Shown here: positions 7,523 to 15,735 of the stretch, one piece after another | Numbering within the stretch: the first letter of the stretch is position 1 | Layout of the letters: each line of letters starts with the position of its first letter | From: Flavobacteriaceae bacterium YJPT1-3 | GTDB lineage: Bacteria > Bacteroidota > Bacteroidia > Flavobacteriales > Flavobacteriaceae | Assembly: GCA_029866965.1 (NCBI GenBank) | Contig: CP123444.1 | Coordinates: 1,281,501 to 1,345,500, forward strand | Length of the DNA: 64,000 bases | Reading direction: 5' to 3' | Translations under genes and position numbers: made by a program | Notes under the pieces: generated by a model | Told to the model about the DNA's origin: nothing | Database searches by the model: none | The model's input: only the letters and a program-made list of their open reading frames with translations

Positions 7523-7710
7523 CTGTTTTTTATTAAAAATAGCCTTTCTTGTGCTATTGGGCGAAGTAAGTAGTCAACTTTGATCACAAGGTCAATCGTC
7601 TCGTTTACTAAAACAGTTCGCCAGCAAGTACACAACTTATGGACGCTTCCTCCGTTCTTTTTGAGGGCTCTAAATTAGTTGTATTTTTAAGCTCCCTAAA
7701 AACACTATTT

Positions 7711-8295
7711 ATGGCAGATTTTTGGCTGTATTTTAAACTTGGCCTCACGCATGTACTGGACTGGAATGCTTACGATCATTTACTTTTCCTCGTGGTCATT
7801 ACGGTTCCTTACTTGTTTAAAGATTGGAAACGGGTATTTCTTTTAGTCACCTTATTTACCCTTGGTCATACCGCTTCTTTGATTCTCTCGGCCTATGAGG
7901 TGATCTCGGTGAATGCTCGAATCGTCGAATTCCTGATTCCCCTGACCATTCTTATTGCAGCACTCTACAATATTTTTACGGCCGGTAAGAAGAACAGTAA
8001 CGATAAGCTGGGCGTGCTACTGATGAGCGCCGTCTTTTTTGGCTTGATCCACGGATTGGGATTCTCCAATTATTTTAAGATGATGACTCAGGGACTTTCA
8101 AGCAAGATCCTTCCCCTGGTCGAGTTCGCTCTGGGCGTTGAAGCGGCTCAGATCATCATCGTTATGGTGGTATTGATCATCGGTTTTATTGGTCAAACGC
8201 TATTTCGCTTTTCACGTCGCGATTGGGTGATGATTACTTCAGCCATTGTATCAGGAATGGTAATTCCCATACTCATAGAGAACAGAATTTGGTGA
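7711..8295 (+). CDS. HupE/UreJ family membrane protein
   Basis: From ATG 7711 this is a 194-residue polytopic membrane protein with family features WNAYDHLLFL near the start and GLIHGLGFSNYF in the middle, and about six membrane segments. HupE/UreJ proteins are linked to nickel or metal uptake in organisms with hydrogenase or urease, but the flavobacterial ones usually occur without these enzymes, as here, so substrate is open. An upstream in-frame ATG at 7639 adds 24 residues that do not resemble the family, so the inner start is preferred. Confidence 0.85.
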   Translation: MADFWLYFKLGLTHVLDWNAYDHLLFLVVITVPYLFKDWKRVFLLVTLFTLGHTASLILSAYEVISVNARIVEFLIPLTILIAALYNIFTAGKKNSNDKLGVLLMSAVFFGLIHGLGFSNYFKMMTQGLSSKILPLVEFALGVEAAQIIIVMVVLIIGFIGQTLFRFSRRDWVMITSAIVSGMVIPILIENRIW

Positions 8296-8370
8296 ATTTT
8301 TAACTACCCGGCCATTGGCGTTGGTCTTTAATCCCTGTATTTTCGTGAATTAAGAAATGTAGCTGTTTGC

Positions 8371-8384
8371 GCTTTCGCGAAAGC
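8371..8384. repeat. GCTTTCGCGAAAGC palindrome, perfect intergenic copy
   Basis: The only perfect copy outside a coding region. It lies 37 bases before the dCMP deaminase ATG. Confidence 0.9.
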
Positions 8385-8420
8385 AGAATCAAAAACAAGG
8401 CTAAAGCAAAGCTACCCTCC

Positions 8421-8852
8421 ATGAGTAAAAAACAACGGAAATACGATATCGCTTACTTACGGATGGCCCGGGAATGGGGTAAGCTGTCGTATTGCGAACG
8501 CCGACAGGTAGGTGCCATTATCGTCAAAGACAAGATGATCATTTCTGATGGGTACAATGGAACACCTACCGGTTTTGAGAATGTGTGTGAGGATGAGGAA
8601 GGCGCGACCAAATGGTATGTCTTGCACGCAGAAGCCAATGCTATTCTCAAGGTAGCTTCTTCCACGCAGTCTTGTCAGGGAGCCACCCTATACATTACCA
8701 TGTCGCCCTGCAAAGATTGTAGCAAATTGATCCACCAGGCGGGTATCAAACGCTTGGTATATATGACCGATTATAAAGATAATAGCGGCCTAAAATTTTT
8801 AGAGCGTGCAGGCGTTGATATAGTGCACCTCTCGGAAGTAGATGATGTATGA
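8421..8852 (+). CDS. dCMP deaminase (ComEB-like cytidine/deoxycytidylate deaminase)
   Basis: A 143-residue zinc-dependent deaminase that converts dCMP to dUMP for dTTP synthesis. The zinc site is HAEANAIL near residue 76 and PCKDC near residue 104. ATG 8421 is chosen because an earlier in-frame ATG (8367) would add residues encoded by the palindromic repeat. The stop overlaps the start of the S41 protease by four bases (ATGA), so they are translationally coupled. Confidence 0.92.
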   Translation: MSKKQRKYDIAYLRMAREWGKLSYCERRQVGAIIVKDKMIISDGYNGTPTGFENVCEDEEGATKWYVLHAEANAILKVASSTQSCQGATLYITMSPCKDCSKLIHQAGIKRLVYMTDYKDNSGLKFLERAGVDIVHLSEVDDV

Positions 8853-10432
8853 AATTGAATAAAGTGTATTTACCCGTATTCCTGGCTATGGCCATCGCCC
8901 TGGGGATGGTCATAGGAGGAAAGCTGGACTACAACAGTGGTACGGCGGGGCTCTTTGGTGCCAATTCTAAAAAGGAAAAACTCAACCGACTTATTGATTA
9001 CATCGACTTTGAATACGTAGACGACATCAACACCGACAGTATTGTCGAGGTGACTGTCAACGGCATCCTGGAGAATCTCGATCCGCATTCGGTCTACATT
9101 CCTCCACAAGAAGTAGCGGAGATCGAAGAAAGTATGCGTGGTGATTTTGTAGGGATCGGCGTCAGCTTTTATGCATATCGCGATTCTGTAGCCGTGATTC
9201 AGGCCATTAGTGGAGGCCCCAGTGATCGCGTGGGCATTCGCGGAGGAGATCGTATCGTATATGCCAACGGTCAATCCTTAGTGGGCAACAGTTTGACCGA
9301 CGACAGCCTTACCAGTATCTTAAAAGGAAAAGTGGATACGCCGGTGAGTCTGGTAGTTAAGCGCAGGGGTGCTGACGAATTGCTCAACTTTAAGCTAAAA
9401 CGCAGCGTCGTCCCTATTCAGAGTGTGGATGCCAGCTATATGCTGACTGACAGTCTGGGGTATGTCAAGATCAATCGCTTTGCAGAATCTACCCATAAAG
9501 AATTTGAGAAGGCACTGCAATCATTACGTGCTCAGGGAGCTACTCAGATCGCTCTCGACCTGAGAAATAATCCGGGCGGCTATATTTCGGCTGCAGAAAA
9601 GGTGGCCGATGAATTCCTGAAAAAAGATAAACTCATCTTATTTACTAAGAATAAATCAGGAAAAAAAGAGGAAACTTTTGCCACGCGAAAGGGAACTTTT
9701 GAAGATGCTGAAGTCTTCGTGCTGATCAATGAAAATAGTGCCTCGGCCAGCGAGATCGTAGCCGGAGCCATTCAGGATAATGATAAGGGGTTGATCGTGG
9801 GAAGGAGGTCCTTTGGAAAAGGGCTGGTGCAGCGGGAAATGGCTTTGGGAGACGGAAGTGCTGTCCGCCTGACCATAGCGCGCTACTACACACCTACCGG
9901 ACGCAGCATTCAGCGGCCTTATGGTAATGGAAACAAAGCTTATTTCAACGATTATCTGGATCGCTATAAAAATGGCGAACTCAATTCTGTAGACAGCATT
10001 CAGGTGGCTGATTCGCTGAAATTCAGAACACCTCTGGGCAAAATTGTTTATGGTGGAGGGGGTATCATTCCGGATGTTTTTGTGGCCAAAGACACCAATT
10101 TTGAATTGGAAACCTTGAATTACGCTTTGCGTTCCGGATTTATGGCACGCTTTGTTTTTGAGCTGCTGGAGGAAGATCGACCTTACTACAACAGCTTAAG
10201 TTTAGCCGAGTTTAAGGAGGAAATAGAGATCAGTGATGAAAATATGAAGGATTTCTTATCTTTCGCCGCAGATAGAAACTTTAAAATCTCTCTAAGTCAG
10301 TATCAGGAGACTTTAAAACGCTATATCAAAGCCACTATGGCGCAACAGCTTTTTGGGAACAATGTTTTTGAGCAAATGCTCAATGAGTACGACCCTGTTA
10401 TCGAAAAAGTGATCGCGCTGAGCAAGAGTTAG
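8849..10432 (+). CDS. S41 family C-terminal processing peptidase
   Basis: A 527-residue periplasmic serine protease of the CtpA/Prc family. An N-terminal signal anchor (about 8-25) is followed by a PDZ domain (about 85-180) and the S41 core. The Ser-Lys dyad is Ser299 in NSASASEI and Lys324 in SFGKGLVQ, spaced by 25 residues as in E. coli Prc. It probably trims or degrades envelope proteins. It is coupled to the dCMP deaminase upstream and followed after three bases by a small membrane protein gene. Confidence 0.93.
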   Translation: MKLNKVYLPVFLAMAIALGMVIGGKLDYNSGTAGLFGANSKKEKLNRLIDYIDFEYVDDINTDSIVEVTVNGILENLDPHSVYIPPQEVAEIEESMRGDFVGIGVSFYAYRDSVAVIQAISGGPSDRVGIRGGDRIVYANGQSLVGNSLTDDSLTSILKGKVDTPVSLVVKRRGADELLNFKLKRSVVPIQSVDASYMLTDSLGYVKINRFAESTHKEFEKALQSLRAQGATQIALDLRNNPGGYISAAEKVADEFLKKDKLILFTKNKSGKKEETFATRKGTFEDAEVFVLINENSASASEIVAGAIQDNDKGLIVGRRSFGKGLVQREMALGDGSAVRLTIARYYTPTGRSIQRPYGNGNKAYFNDYLDRYKNGELNSVDSIQVADSLKFRTPLGKIVYGGGGIIPDVFVAKDTNFELETLNYALRSGFMARFVFELLEEDRPYYNSLSLAEFKEEIEISDENMKDFLSFAADRNFKISLSQYQETLKRYIKATMAQQLFGNNVFEQMLNEYDPVIEKVIALSKS

Positions 10433-10435
10433 CTT

Positions 10436-10729
10436 ATGATTATTATCGCATCCATATTCGTCTTTATCATTGCCGTAGTGTTCCGTTTACTGGACAATAG
10501 CGCAGGGATATTAATTTCTAATGGCATTTCGGTAAGTCCCTTTTATCTTTCAGAGGTGGAGGTTAAAAAAGAAATGACCAAGATAGAAGATCGAAAGCTC
10601 AAGCGTAAACTAAAGCGTACCATTATCTTTCAGCGCTTGCACAAGATTTTTGTCGTACTCGCCGTAGTGACCCTCATTGCGGGTATCGTTTATGAGATCT
10701 ACCATCCGCAATTGATCCATTTATTCTAA
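10436..10729 (+). CDS. small two-segment membrane protein, unknown
   Basis: A 97-residue protein with membrane segments at about 2-18 and 70-87 and a very basic middle (EDRKLKRKLKRTIIFQR). I do not recognise a family. It begins three bases after the S41 protease stop, which suggests cotranscription and perhaps an envelope role. Confidence 0.65.
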   Translation: MIIIASIFVFIIAVVFRLLDNSAGILISNGISVSPFYLSEVEVKKEMTKIEDRKLKRKLKRTIIFQRLHKIFVVLAVVTLIAGIVYEIYHPQLIHLF

Positions 10730-10779
10730 GACCGGTTTATGTCGGGCGCCATTTTTCAGACTGCAATCGCCTGCAGCGA

Positions 10780-10977
10780 TTAGCGCTGCTTTTTTTCCTT
10801 GATCTTTCGTGCGCGCAGCAAGATGATCAATAAGAGCATGGCGCATCCGGAAGCCAAAATGCTGATGGCCGCTACTTGATTAGTTCCCCGAAAGGGCAAC
10901 TCCGTATCTATCTGAAATAGGTTGAATACCAGGAGCGCGGCGGATAAAAAAAGAAGGATATAAATAAAGACTTTCAT
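10780..10977 (-). CDS. small membrane protein, unknown
   Basis: Sixty-five residues from ATG 10977 (MKVFIYILLFLS), with two hydrophobic segments and a basic tail RARKIKEKKQR. An upstream in-frame ATG at 11040 would add 21 residues without signal character. No known domain. Confidence 0.55.
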   Translation of the reverse strand: MKVFIYILLFLSAALLVFNLFQIDTELPFRGTNQVAAISILASGCAMLLLIILLRARKIKEKKQR

Positions 10978-11083
10978 AGCGTTTATAATCTGATGCAAAA
11001 ATAGGGCATAAAAGGGTTCCCGGTGATGGAAGATCGCCAACTTAAATTCACTGTCCTAAAAGGAGCATCCGCTTAAGGTATAG

Positions 11084-11091
11084 TATCTTTA
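11084..11091 (+). promoter_or_regulatory. -7-like element before the DUF3109 gene
   Basis: TATCTTTA, seven of eight to TAnnTTTG, 23 bases before ATG 11115. Confidence 0.35.
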
Positions 11092-11114
11092 TCACCTTAA
11101 AAAAAAGCATTCGC

Positions 11115-11708
11115 ATGTTTCAACTGGGTAAAACCATCGTATCGGAAGATCTCATCGAAAAGGATTTTGTTTGTAATCTAAACGCCTGTAAGGGAGAGTG
11201 CTGTATTGCCGGTGAAGCCGGTGCCCCGCTGGAAGCAGACGAGACAGAAATCCTAAAAGCTATTTATCCCAAGGTCAAACCGTTCTTAAGACCGGAAGGG
11301 ATTACTGCTATTGAACAGCAGGGAACCCACATTACTACTGAGCTTGGCGAACTGGAAACCCCGCTTGTGGAAGGGAAGGAATGCGCCTACGTTACGTTTA
11401 CGAAGGAAGGCGTGGCCTCTTGTGGGATTGAAGATGCCTTTCATGCCGGGGAGGTAAATTTTAGAAAGCCTATTTCCTGCCATCTGTATCCGGTACGGGT
11501 ACAGCAATATTCTCAGTTTGCGGCCGTCAATTACCACCGCTGGCCCATTTGTGATGATGCCTGTACTTTAGGAGCCTCCTTACAAGTTCCGGTCTATCAG
11601 TTCACCAAGGCCGCGCTGGTTCGAAAATTTGGGGAATCCTGGTATAAAGAATTACGGGAAGTAGCCGAGACCATGACCGAAAAAAAGAAGAATAATGGAA
11701 ATCGCTAG
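11115..11708 (+). CDS. DUF3109 family cysteine-cluster protein
   Basis: A 197-residue protein with cysteines grouped in CNLNACKGECC near residues 20-30 and again in SCGIED, SCHLYP and CDDAC. The pattern resembles the YkgJ-type zinc or iron-sulfur cluster proteins, and I recall DUF3109 for Bacteroidota members. Function unknown. It overlaps the next gene by 14 bases and starts a three-gene run with it and the aminotransferase. Confidence 0.8.
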   Translation: MFQLGKTIVSEDLIEKDFVCNLNACKGECCIAGEAGAPLEADETEILKAIYPKVKPFLRPEGITAIEQQGTHITTELGELETPLVEGKECAYVTFTKEGVASCGIEDAFHAGEVNFRKPISCHLYPVRVQQYSQFAAVNYHRWPICDDACTLGASLQVPVYQFTKAALVRKFGESWYKELREVAETMTEKKKNNGNR

Positions 11709-12027
11709 TCTGATCAGTGCCCTGCTGTTGCTTGCAGCTGGAGCAGCAATTCATTACGGAAAAATGTACCATTTGATTGCGGGATACAATACCAAATCGA
11801 AAGAAGAGCAAAACAAGATCGATGTGCAGGGCATAGGCCGATTGATGTTTCGGTGTTTTACGGTGATGGCGGCTGTCTTGTTGTTAGGTGCCCTGTGCTC
11901 CTGGTTACTGCAAAATCCCGTCTATGCCATGATCGGCAACGGCGTCGCTTTTTTAGGGGTGTTTCCCTTTTTGTTGATCAAAGCCAACAGCAGTCAATTC
12001 AAAAGAAGTACGGATGGCAATACCTGA
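11695..12027 (+). CDS. DUF3784-like small membrane protein
   Basis: A 110-residue protein with three hydrophobic segments. The stretch YHLIAGYNTKSKEEQNKID near residues 25-43 is typical of DUF3784. Function unknown. It overlaps both neighbours by 14 bases, so the three genes are likely one transcript. Confidence 0.75.
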   Translation: MEIASLISALLLLAAGAAIHYGKMYHLIAGYNTKSKEEQNKIDVQGIGRLMFRCFTVMAAVLLLGALCSWLLQNPVYAMIGNGVAFLGVFPFLLIKANSSQFKRSTDGNT

Positions 12028-13174
12028 CACGCTGCAACTCCGGTCTAAATTACCGGACGTGGGTACCACTATTTTTACCGTCATGAGTCAACTGGCGCAT
12101 GAGCATCAGGCGTTGAACTTGTCTCAGGGCTTTCCCAACTTTGAAATGGATCCTCAATTGATCCGATTGGCGCAAGAGGCGATGAGTGAAGGCTATAATC
12201 AATATGCACCCATGGCGGGAATTTTTTCGCTGCGGGAAGCTATAGCGCGTAAAGTAGAGCGCTGTTACGGAGCCACCTACGATCCGGAGCAGGAGATAAC
12301 TGTCACCGTAGGAGCTACCCAAGCTATTTTTACAGCCATAGCCACCGTGATCCGTCCCGGTGATGAAGTGTTGCTCTTTAAACCGGCCTATGACTGTTAC
12401 GAGCCCGCCATCGCGGTTCAGGGGGGTACTGCCGTTCCTCTTGGGATGACGGCACCTGATTTTGAGATCCCCTGGCAGCAGGTGAAGCAGGCGATCTCCA
12501 CGAAGACGAAAATGATCATCATCAATACGCCCAACAATCCTAGCGGGAAGATATGGAGCCGTCAGGATATGGAACAATTGGAAGCAGTGACCCGAGGAAC
12601 CGACATTGTTATTTTAAGTGATGAGGTCTACGAACACATGGTCTATGACGGCATGGAGCACCAAAGCGTAGCCAGATTCTCGGCTTTACGAGAGCGCAGC
12701 TTTATCACGGCCTCTTTCGGGAAGACCTTTCACAATACGGGATGGAAAACCGGGTATTGCCTGGCCCCATCTAAGCTGATGGAAGAATTTCGAAAGGTGC
12801 ATCAATTCAATGTGTTTTGTACCAATCATCCGGTACAGCGCGCTTTCGCGAAATACCTGGAGCATCCTGCGCATTACGAAACCCTGCCCGCTTTTTATCA
12901 AAACAAACGAGACCGCTTTCTGGATGCTGTAGCCGATTCCCGGTTTGCATTCACTCCGGCGGAAGGCACCTATTTTCAGTTGCTCGATTACAGCGCCATC
13001 AGTGAGGAATCGGACACGGAATTTGCCAGGCGTCTGGTCAAAGAACACGGCATTGCCAGCATCCCCATTTCGCCCTTTATGCAAGAGGAGGAAGACCGAA
13101 AGCTATTGCGTTTTTGTTTTGCCAAGACTGACGATACGTTGGAGGCTGCCGGAAAAATACTCCGAGGCATTTAA
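12014..13174 (+). CDS. methionine (kynurenine/glutamine-type) aminotransferase, PLP-dependent
   Basis: A 386-residue class I/II aminotransferase like E. coli YbdL. Features are NLSQGFPNF, the INTPNNPSG motif, SDEVYEHMVYDG, and Lys237 in ASFGKTFHNTGWK as the PLP lysine. Members move the amino group of Met, Gln or aromatic amino acids to keto acids. The omega-amidase at 22526 would act on the product of a glutamine or methionine transaminase. An imperfect palindrome copy encodes RAFAKY. It is probably cotranscribed with the two genes upstream and perhaps with tRNA-Arg. Confidence 0.9.
   Translation: MAIPDTLQLRSKLPDVGTTIFTVMSQLAHEHQALNLSQGFPNFEMDPQLIRLAQEAMSEGYNQYAPMAGIFSLREAIARKVERCYGATYDPEQEITVTVGATQAIFTAIATVIRPGDEVLLFKPAYDCYEPAIAVQGGTAVPLGMTAPDFEIPWQQVKQAISTKTKMIIINTPNNPSGKIWSRQDMEQLEAVTRGTDIVILSDEVYEHMVYDGMEHQSVARFSALRERSFITASFGKTFHNTGWKTGYCLAPSKLMEEFRKVHQFNVFCTNHPVQRAFAKYLEHPAHYETLPAFYQNKRDRFLDAVADSRFAFTPAEGTYFQLLDYSAISEESDTEFARRLVKEHGIASIPISPFMQEEEDRKLLRFCFAKTDDTLEAAGKILRGI
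12842..12855. repeat. GCTTTCGCGAAAGC palindrome, imperfect copy
   Basis: GCTTTCGCGAAATA; the first 12 bases match. Encodes A-F-A-K in the aminotransferase. Confidence 0.7.
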
Positions 13175-13184
13175 GTAAACAACC

Positions 13185-13256
13185 GGTCCCATAGTTCAAG
13201 GGATAGAATAGGAGTTTCCTAAACTCTAGATCCAGGTTCGAGTCCTGGTGGGATCA
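13185..13256 (+). tRNA. tRNA-Arg(CCU)
   Basis: Seventy-two bases. Acceptor GGTCCCA pairs with TGGGATC, discriminator A, no encoded CCA. The anticodon loop TTCCTAA gives anticodon CCT. The T arm is CCAGG-TTCGAGT-CCTGG. It starts 10 bases after the aminotransferase stop. Confidence 0.93.
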
Positions 13257-13261
13257 CGATT

Positions 13262-13771
13262 TCATTCTTTCAGTTGGCGAGCGATATACCCGCGCACCAA
13301 TTCAGTAGTTACCCCAAAGGCCAGGTGGGCCAGTAGTTCGTTGGCTTGCAAGTGTAAGGGGATCTCGGTGGGATCGTCTTTTAGTCCGAGTAAGGGCAGT
13401 GAGGTTTCGTGGGTGCCTATCCAGGTAGTCGCCCCAAAAACAGCACCCGAGAGTAGATCAGTTTCTTCTTCATCGCGCCGTGCGTAGCCATAGGTAGCTC
13501 CTAAACTGGCTCCCATGGGAATATTAACCAATTGTTCAGCCAGGGCTTTATTACTCTCGCTTACTTTTTCCCCGGTGATCTTGAGACTGAGATCGTCCAC
13601 GATTTTGAGTTGTGCCGAGCGGGTATCGGGTTGGCGTACGGGTAAAAAGCGTTCGATCAAACTTTTCACGGCGACCCCGGCCAGGCCACCCAAGACCCCA
13701 GAAATTAACCCCCTACTCACGTTGGAGGCAAGGGTTTCTTTTTCTAACCAGGCTTCTACTGCATTACTCAT
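13262..13771 (-). CDS. conserved hypothetical, DUF1440/YagU-like membrane-associated protein
   Basis: A 169-residue protein with glycine-rich hydrophobic stretches (ISGVLGGLAGVAVKS near 23-37, and about 84-115) and a C-terminal pattern LQANELLAHLAFGVTTELVR. It reminds me of DUF1440 proteins such as YagU, but this is only a resemblance. It converges with tRNA-Arg, ending five bases from it. Confidence 0.6.
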   Translation of the reverse strand: MSNAVEAWLEKETLASNVSRGLISGVLGGLAGVAVKSLIERFLPVRQPDTRSAQLKIVDDLSLKITGEKVSESNKALAEQLVNIPMGASLGATYGYARRDEEETDLLSGAVFGATTWIGTHETSLPLLGLKDDPTEIPLHLQANELLAHLAFGVTTELVRGYIARQLKE

Positions 13772-13808
13772 CGATATCGATTTTGAAAATTAAAGGTCTC
13801 ATTAACTA

Positions 13809-14498
13809 TTAACTCTGTTGCGCATAAAAATTCATCATAGCGATCACATCCTCTTCTGTAGTGATACGACGCTCGTCTAAGTACTCGAGCATGAAGGGGA
13901 CTTCCTCAAAAAAGTTCCTAAAATAACGGTTCTTTAATTTCACCTTTTCTAGGGTATCCTCTTTATAACCAAAGTAATAATTGCGCTCTACCAGATAGGT
14001 AGGTGGAATGTTTCGGCCGTAGCTGGTCTCTGCAGTTCTGCCCGGTCTGATGCTTCCCTGCATTTTCGCCAAAAACAAAAGGTCATTGGTGTCGGCGATC
14101 TCTGCGATATAGCCTAGAAGAACCTCATCTTCCGTGGTATAGTTGCCGAGCGTATAGGTATAATCAGGGAAGGCAAAGGAGTAGGTGTCATACCGTGGAA
14201 GTACGTAAACTTCTTCCTCTTTAGGATCGATTTTGATCTCTACCTGATCTTTTATGGCGTTATATCGCATAAGCGCTTTTTGCGGTTCTCTTTCCTGCGA
14301 TAGGATCATGCCCTGGATAAATTGATTTTCAAAATAAGGCGAGCCTTTAATGGTTTCCGAACGCGCATCAGCCGGAAGATTTTTCAAATTGTCTCTAAGT
14401 CCGAGATAGTCGTTGGTCACATTGGCATTATTCCCAAGGTTTTGAGCCAATAGGAGATTAGAGGTAAGCAATAGTAGGGTGAATAGGGCATTCCGCAT
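13809..14498 (-). CDS. exported protein of unknown function
   Basis: A 229-residue protein with a clear Sec signal peptide (MRNALFTLLLLTSNLLLAQ, cleavage after about residue 18) and no lipobox. The mature part is hydrophilic and I recognise no domain. It lies 37 bases upstream of the DUF1440-like gene on the same strand. Confidence 0.65.
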   Translation of the reverse strand: MRNALFTLLLLTSNLLLAQNLGNNANVTNDYLGLRDNLKNLPADARSETIKGSPYFENQFIQGMILSQEREPQKALMRYNAIKDQVEIKIDPKEEEVYVLPRYDTYSFAFPDYTYTLGNYTTEDEVLLGYIAEIADTNDLLFLAKMQGSIRPGRTAETSYGRNIPPTYLVERNYYFGYKEDTLEKVKLKNRYFRNFFEEVPFMLEYLDERRITTEEDVIAMMNFYAQQS

Positions 14499-14573
14499 TG
14501 AATATTCTTTTTTTTAGAGCTTAATAATACGGGATTGCAAACGTTACAAGGCGTAAGCTTATGTTAAGATTTA

Positions 14574-15735
14574 CTAATTTTTTATGGCTTTCATGAGTTG
14601 TTGAACAAAGGCTGCTTGCTTGCTGGGCTCCAGCCAGCGGGTGACCACCACGAGATCGTGCAGCGGATCGATCATGATGAAATTTCCGCCAAAACCAGCG
14701 GCATAGTACAGCGTTTCTGGGGCACCTTCGATGTAGCGATTCCCCGGTCTATTGAGCCACCACATCAAGCCGTAGTTGGGATTGGGAGCGGAAGGCGTGG
14801 TGGCCTGCTCAATCCAGGAGGGAGAGAGAATCTGTTGGTCTTTCCATTTTCCCTGATTCAGAAAAAGTAAGCCAAAGCGGGCCATGTCTTGGGTAGAAAT
14901 AAATAAACCGCCACCGCTATGACCCCCTCCGGTCACCGACTTCATGCGCTGCCCATCGATCACCGTCCAGGCATCCTCGTAACCGTACCAACGCCAGGTA
15001 GTACTGGCCCCTATGGCATCCATGAGCTCTTCCTTCAGCACTTGTGGCAAGGGGTTGGCGCCAGACTTGAAGCAGGCTGTAGGCCAGTACATTCACGCGT
15101 ACGTCATTGTATTCCATGACCGTACCCGGCGCTACGGGTTTGGTGTATTGCCAGTCATCGATACCCCCTTCCCGCGGGGGACGATCCGCCCAATCTTTGA
15201 TGCCCCATAAACTGCCTTGCCAGGCACTGTTCTGTTCCAGAAGATGCTTCCAGGTGATCTGTGCATTATGAGCGCCGTCAAATGTACCCTCCCAAACATA
15301 CTTGCCCACCTTATCGTCCAATGTATGGATGAGTTGGCGATCCAGGGCAAGTCCGGCAACGGTAGACAGAAAACTTTTGGTAACGGAAAAGGTCATATCT
15401 ACCCGATCAATAGCTCCCCATTGCGCCACAAGACGACCCCGATACAAGATCATTCCGGCCGGGCCTCCGCGTTTCTTGGTCGGCCCAAGGATTTCATGAA
15501 AAGGCTCTCGGCTAAAACCCTCAAGAATGGCGATTCTCAGATCACGCGAACCTTGATATTCGTTCGCTTTCGCGAAAGCGACGACTTCTTCCAGCCCTGA
15601 TTCACTCCAGCCCAGGTCTTTGGCACTGACCGTCGCCCAGTCGTCAAAGCGCTCCGGAAAATAAAAATCCTGCGCAAAGCAGGAACTAAGGGATACAACT
15701 AAAAAGAAGACAACTAACATTCGACTTTTACGCAT
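14574..15735 (-). pseudogene. serine hydrolase (beta-lactamase class C-like), interrupted by a one-base frameshift
   Basis: The N-terminal part starts at ATG 15735 with a signal peptide ending LSSCFAQ. It has the S-x-x-K motif in MTFSVTKSF and the Y-x-N-like motif in MEYNDVRVN. The C-terminal part, in another frame, continues from PQVLKEELMDAIG to the end of a typical esterase/penicillin-binding-type fold. The two frames join around 15050-15056, where the minus strand reads CAACCCCTTGCC; one base fewer would give the continuous Q-P-L-P-Q. So either the gene is inactive or there is a sequence error. The start overlaps the kinase stop by eight bases. A perfect palindrome copy encodes VAFAKANE. 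Confidence 0.8.
15566..15579. repeat. GCTTTCGCGAAAGC palindrome, perfect copy (in serine hydrolase)
   Basis: Perfect copy encoding A-F-A-K-A near the N-terminus of the mature protein. Confidence 0.9.
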
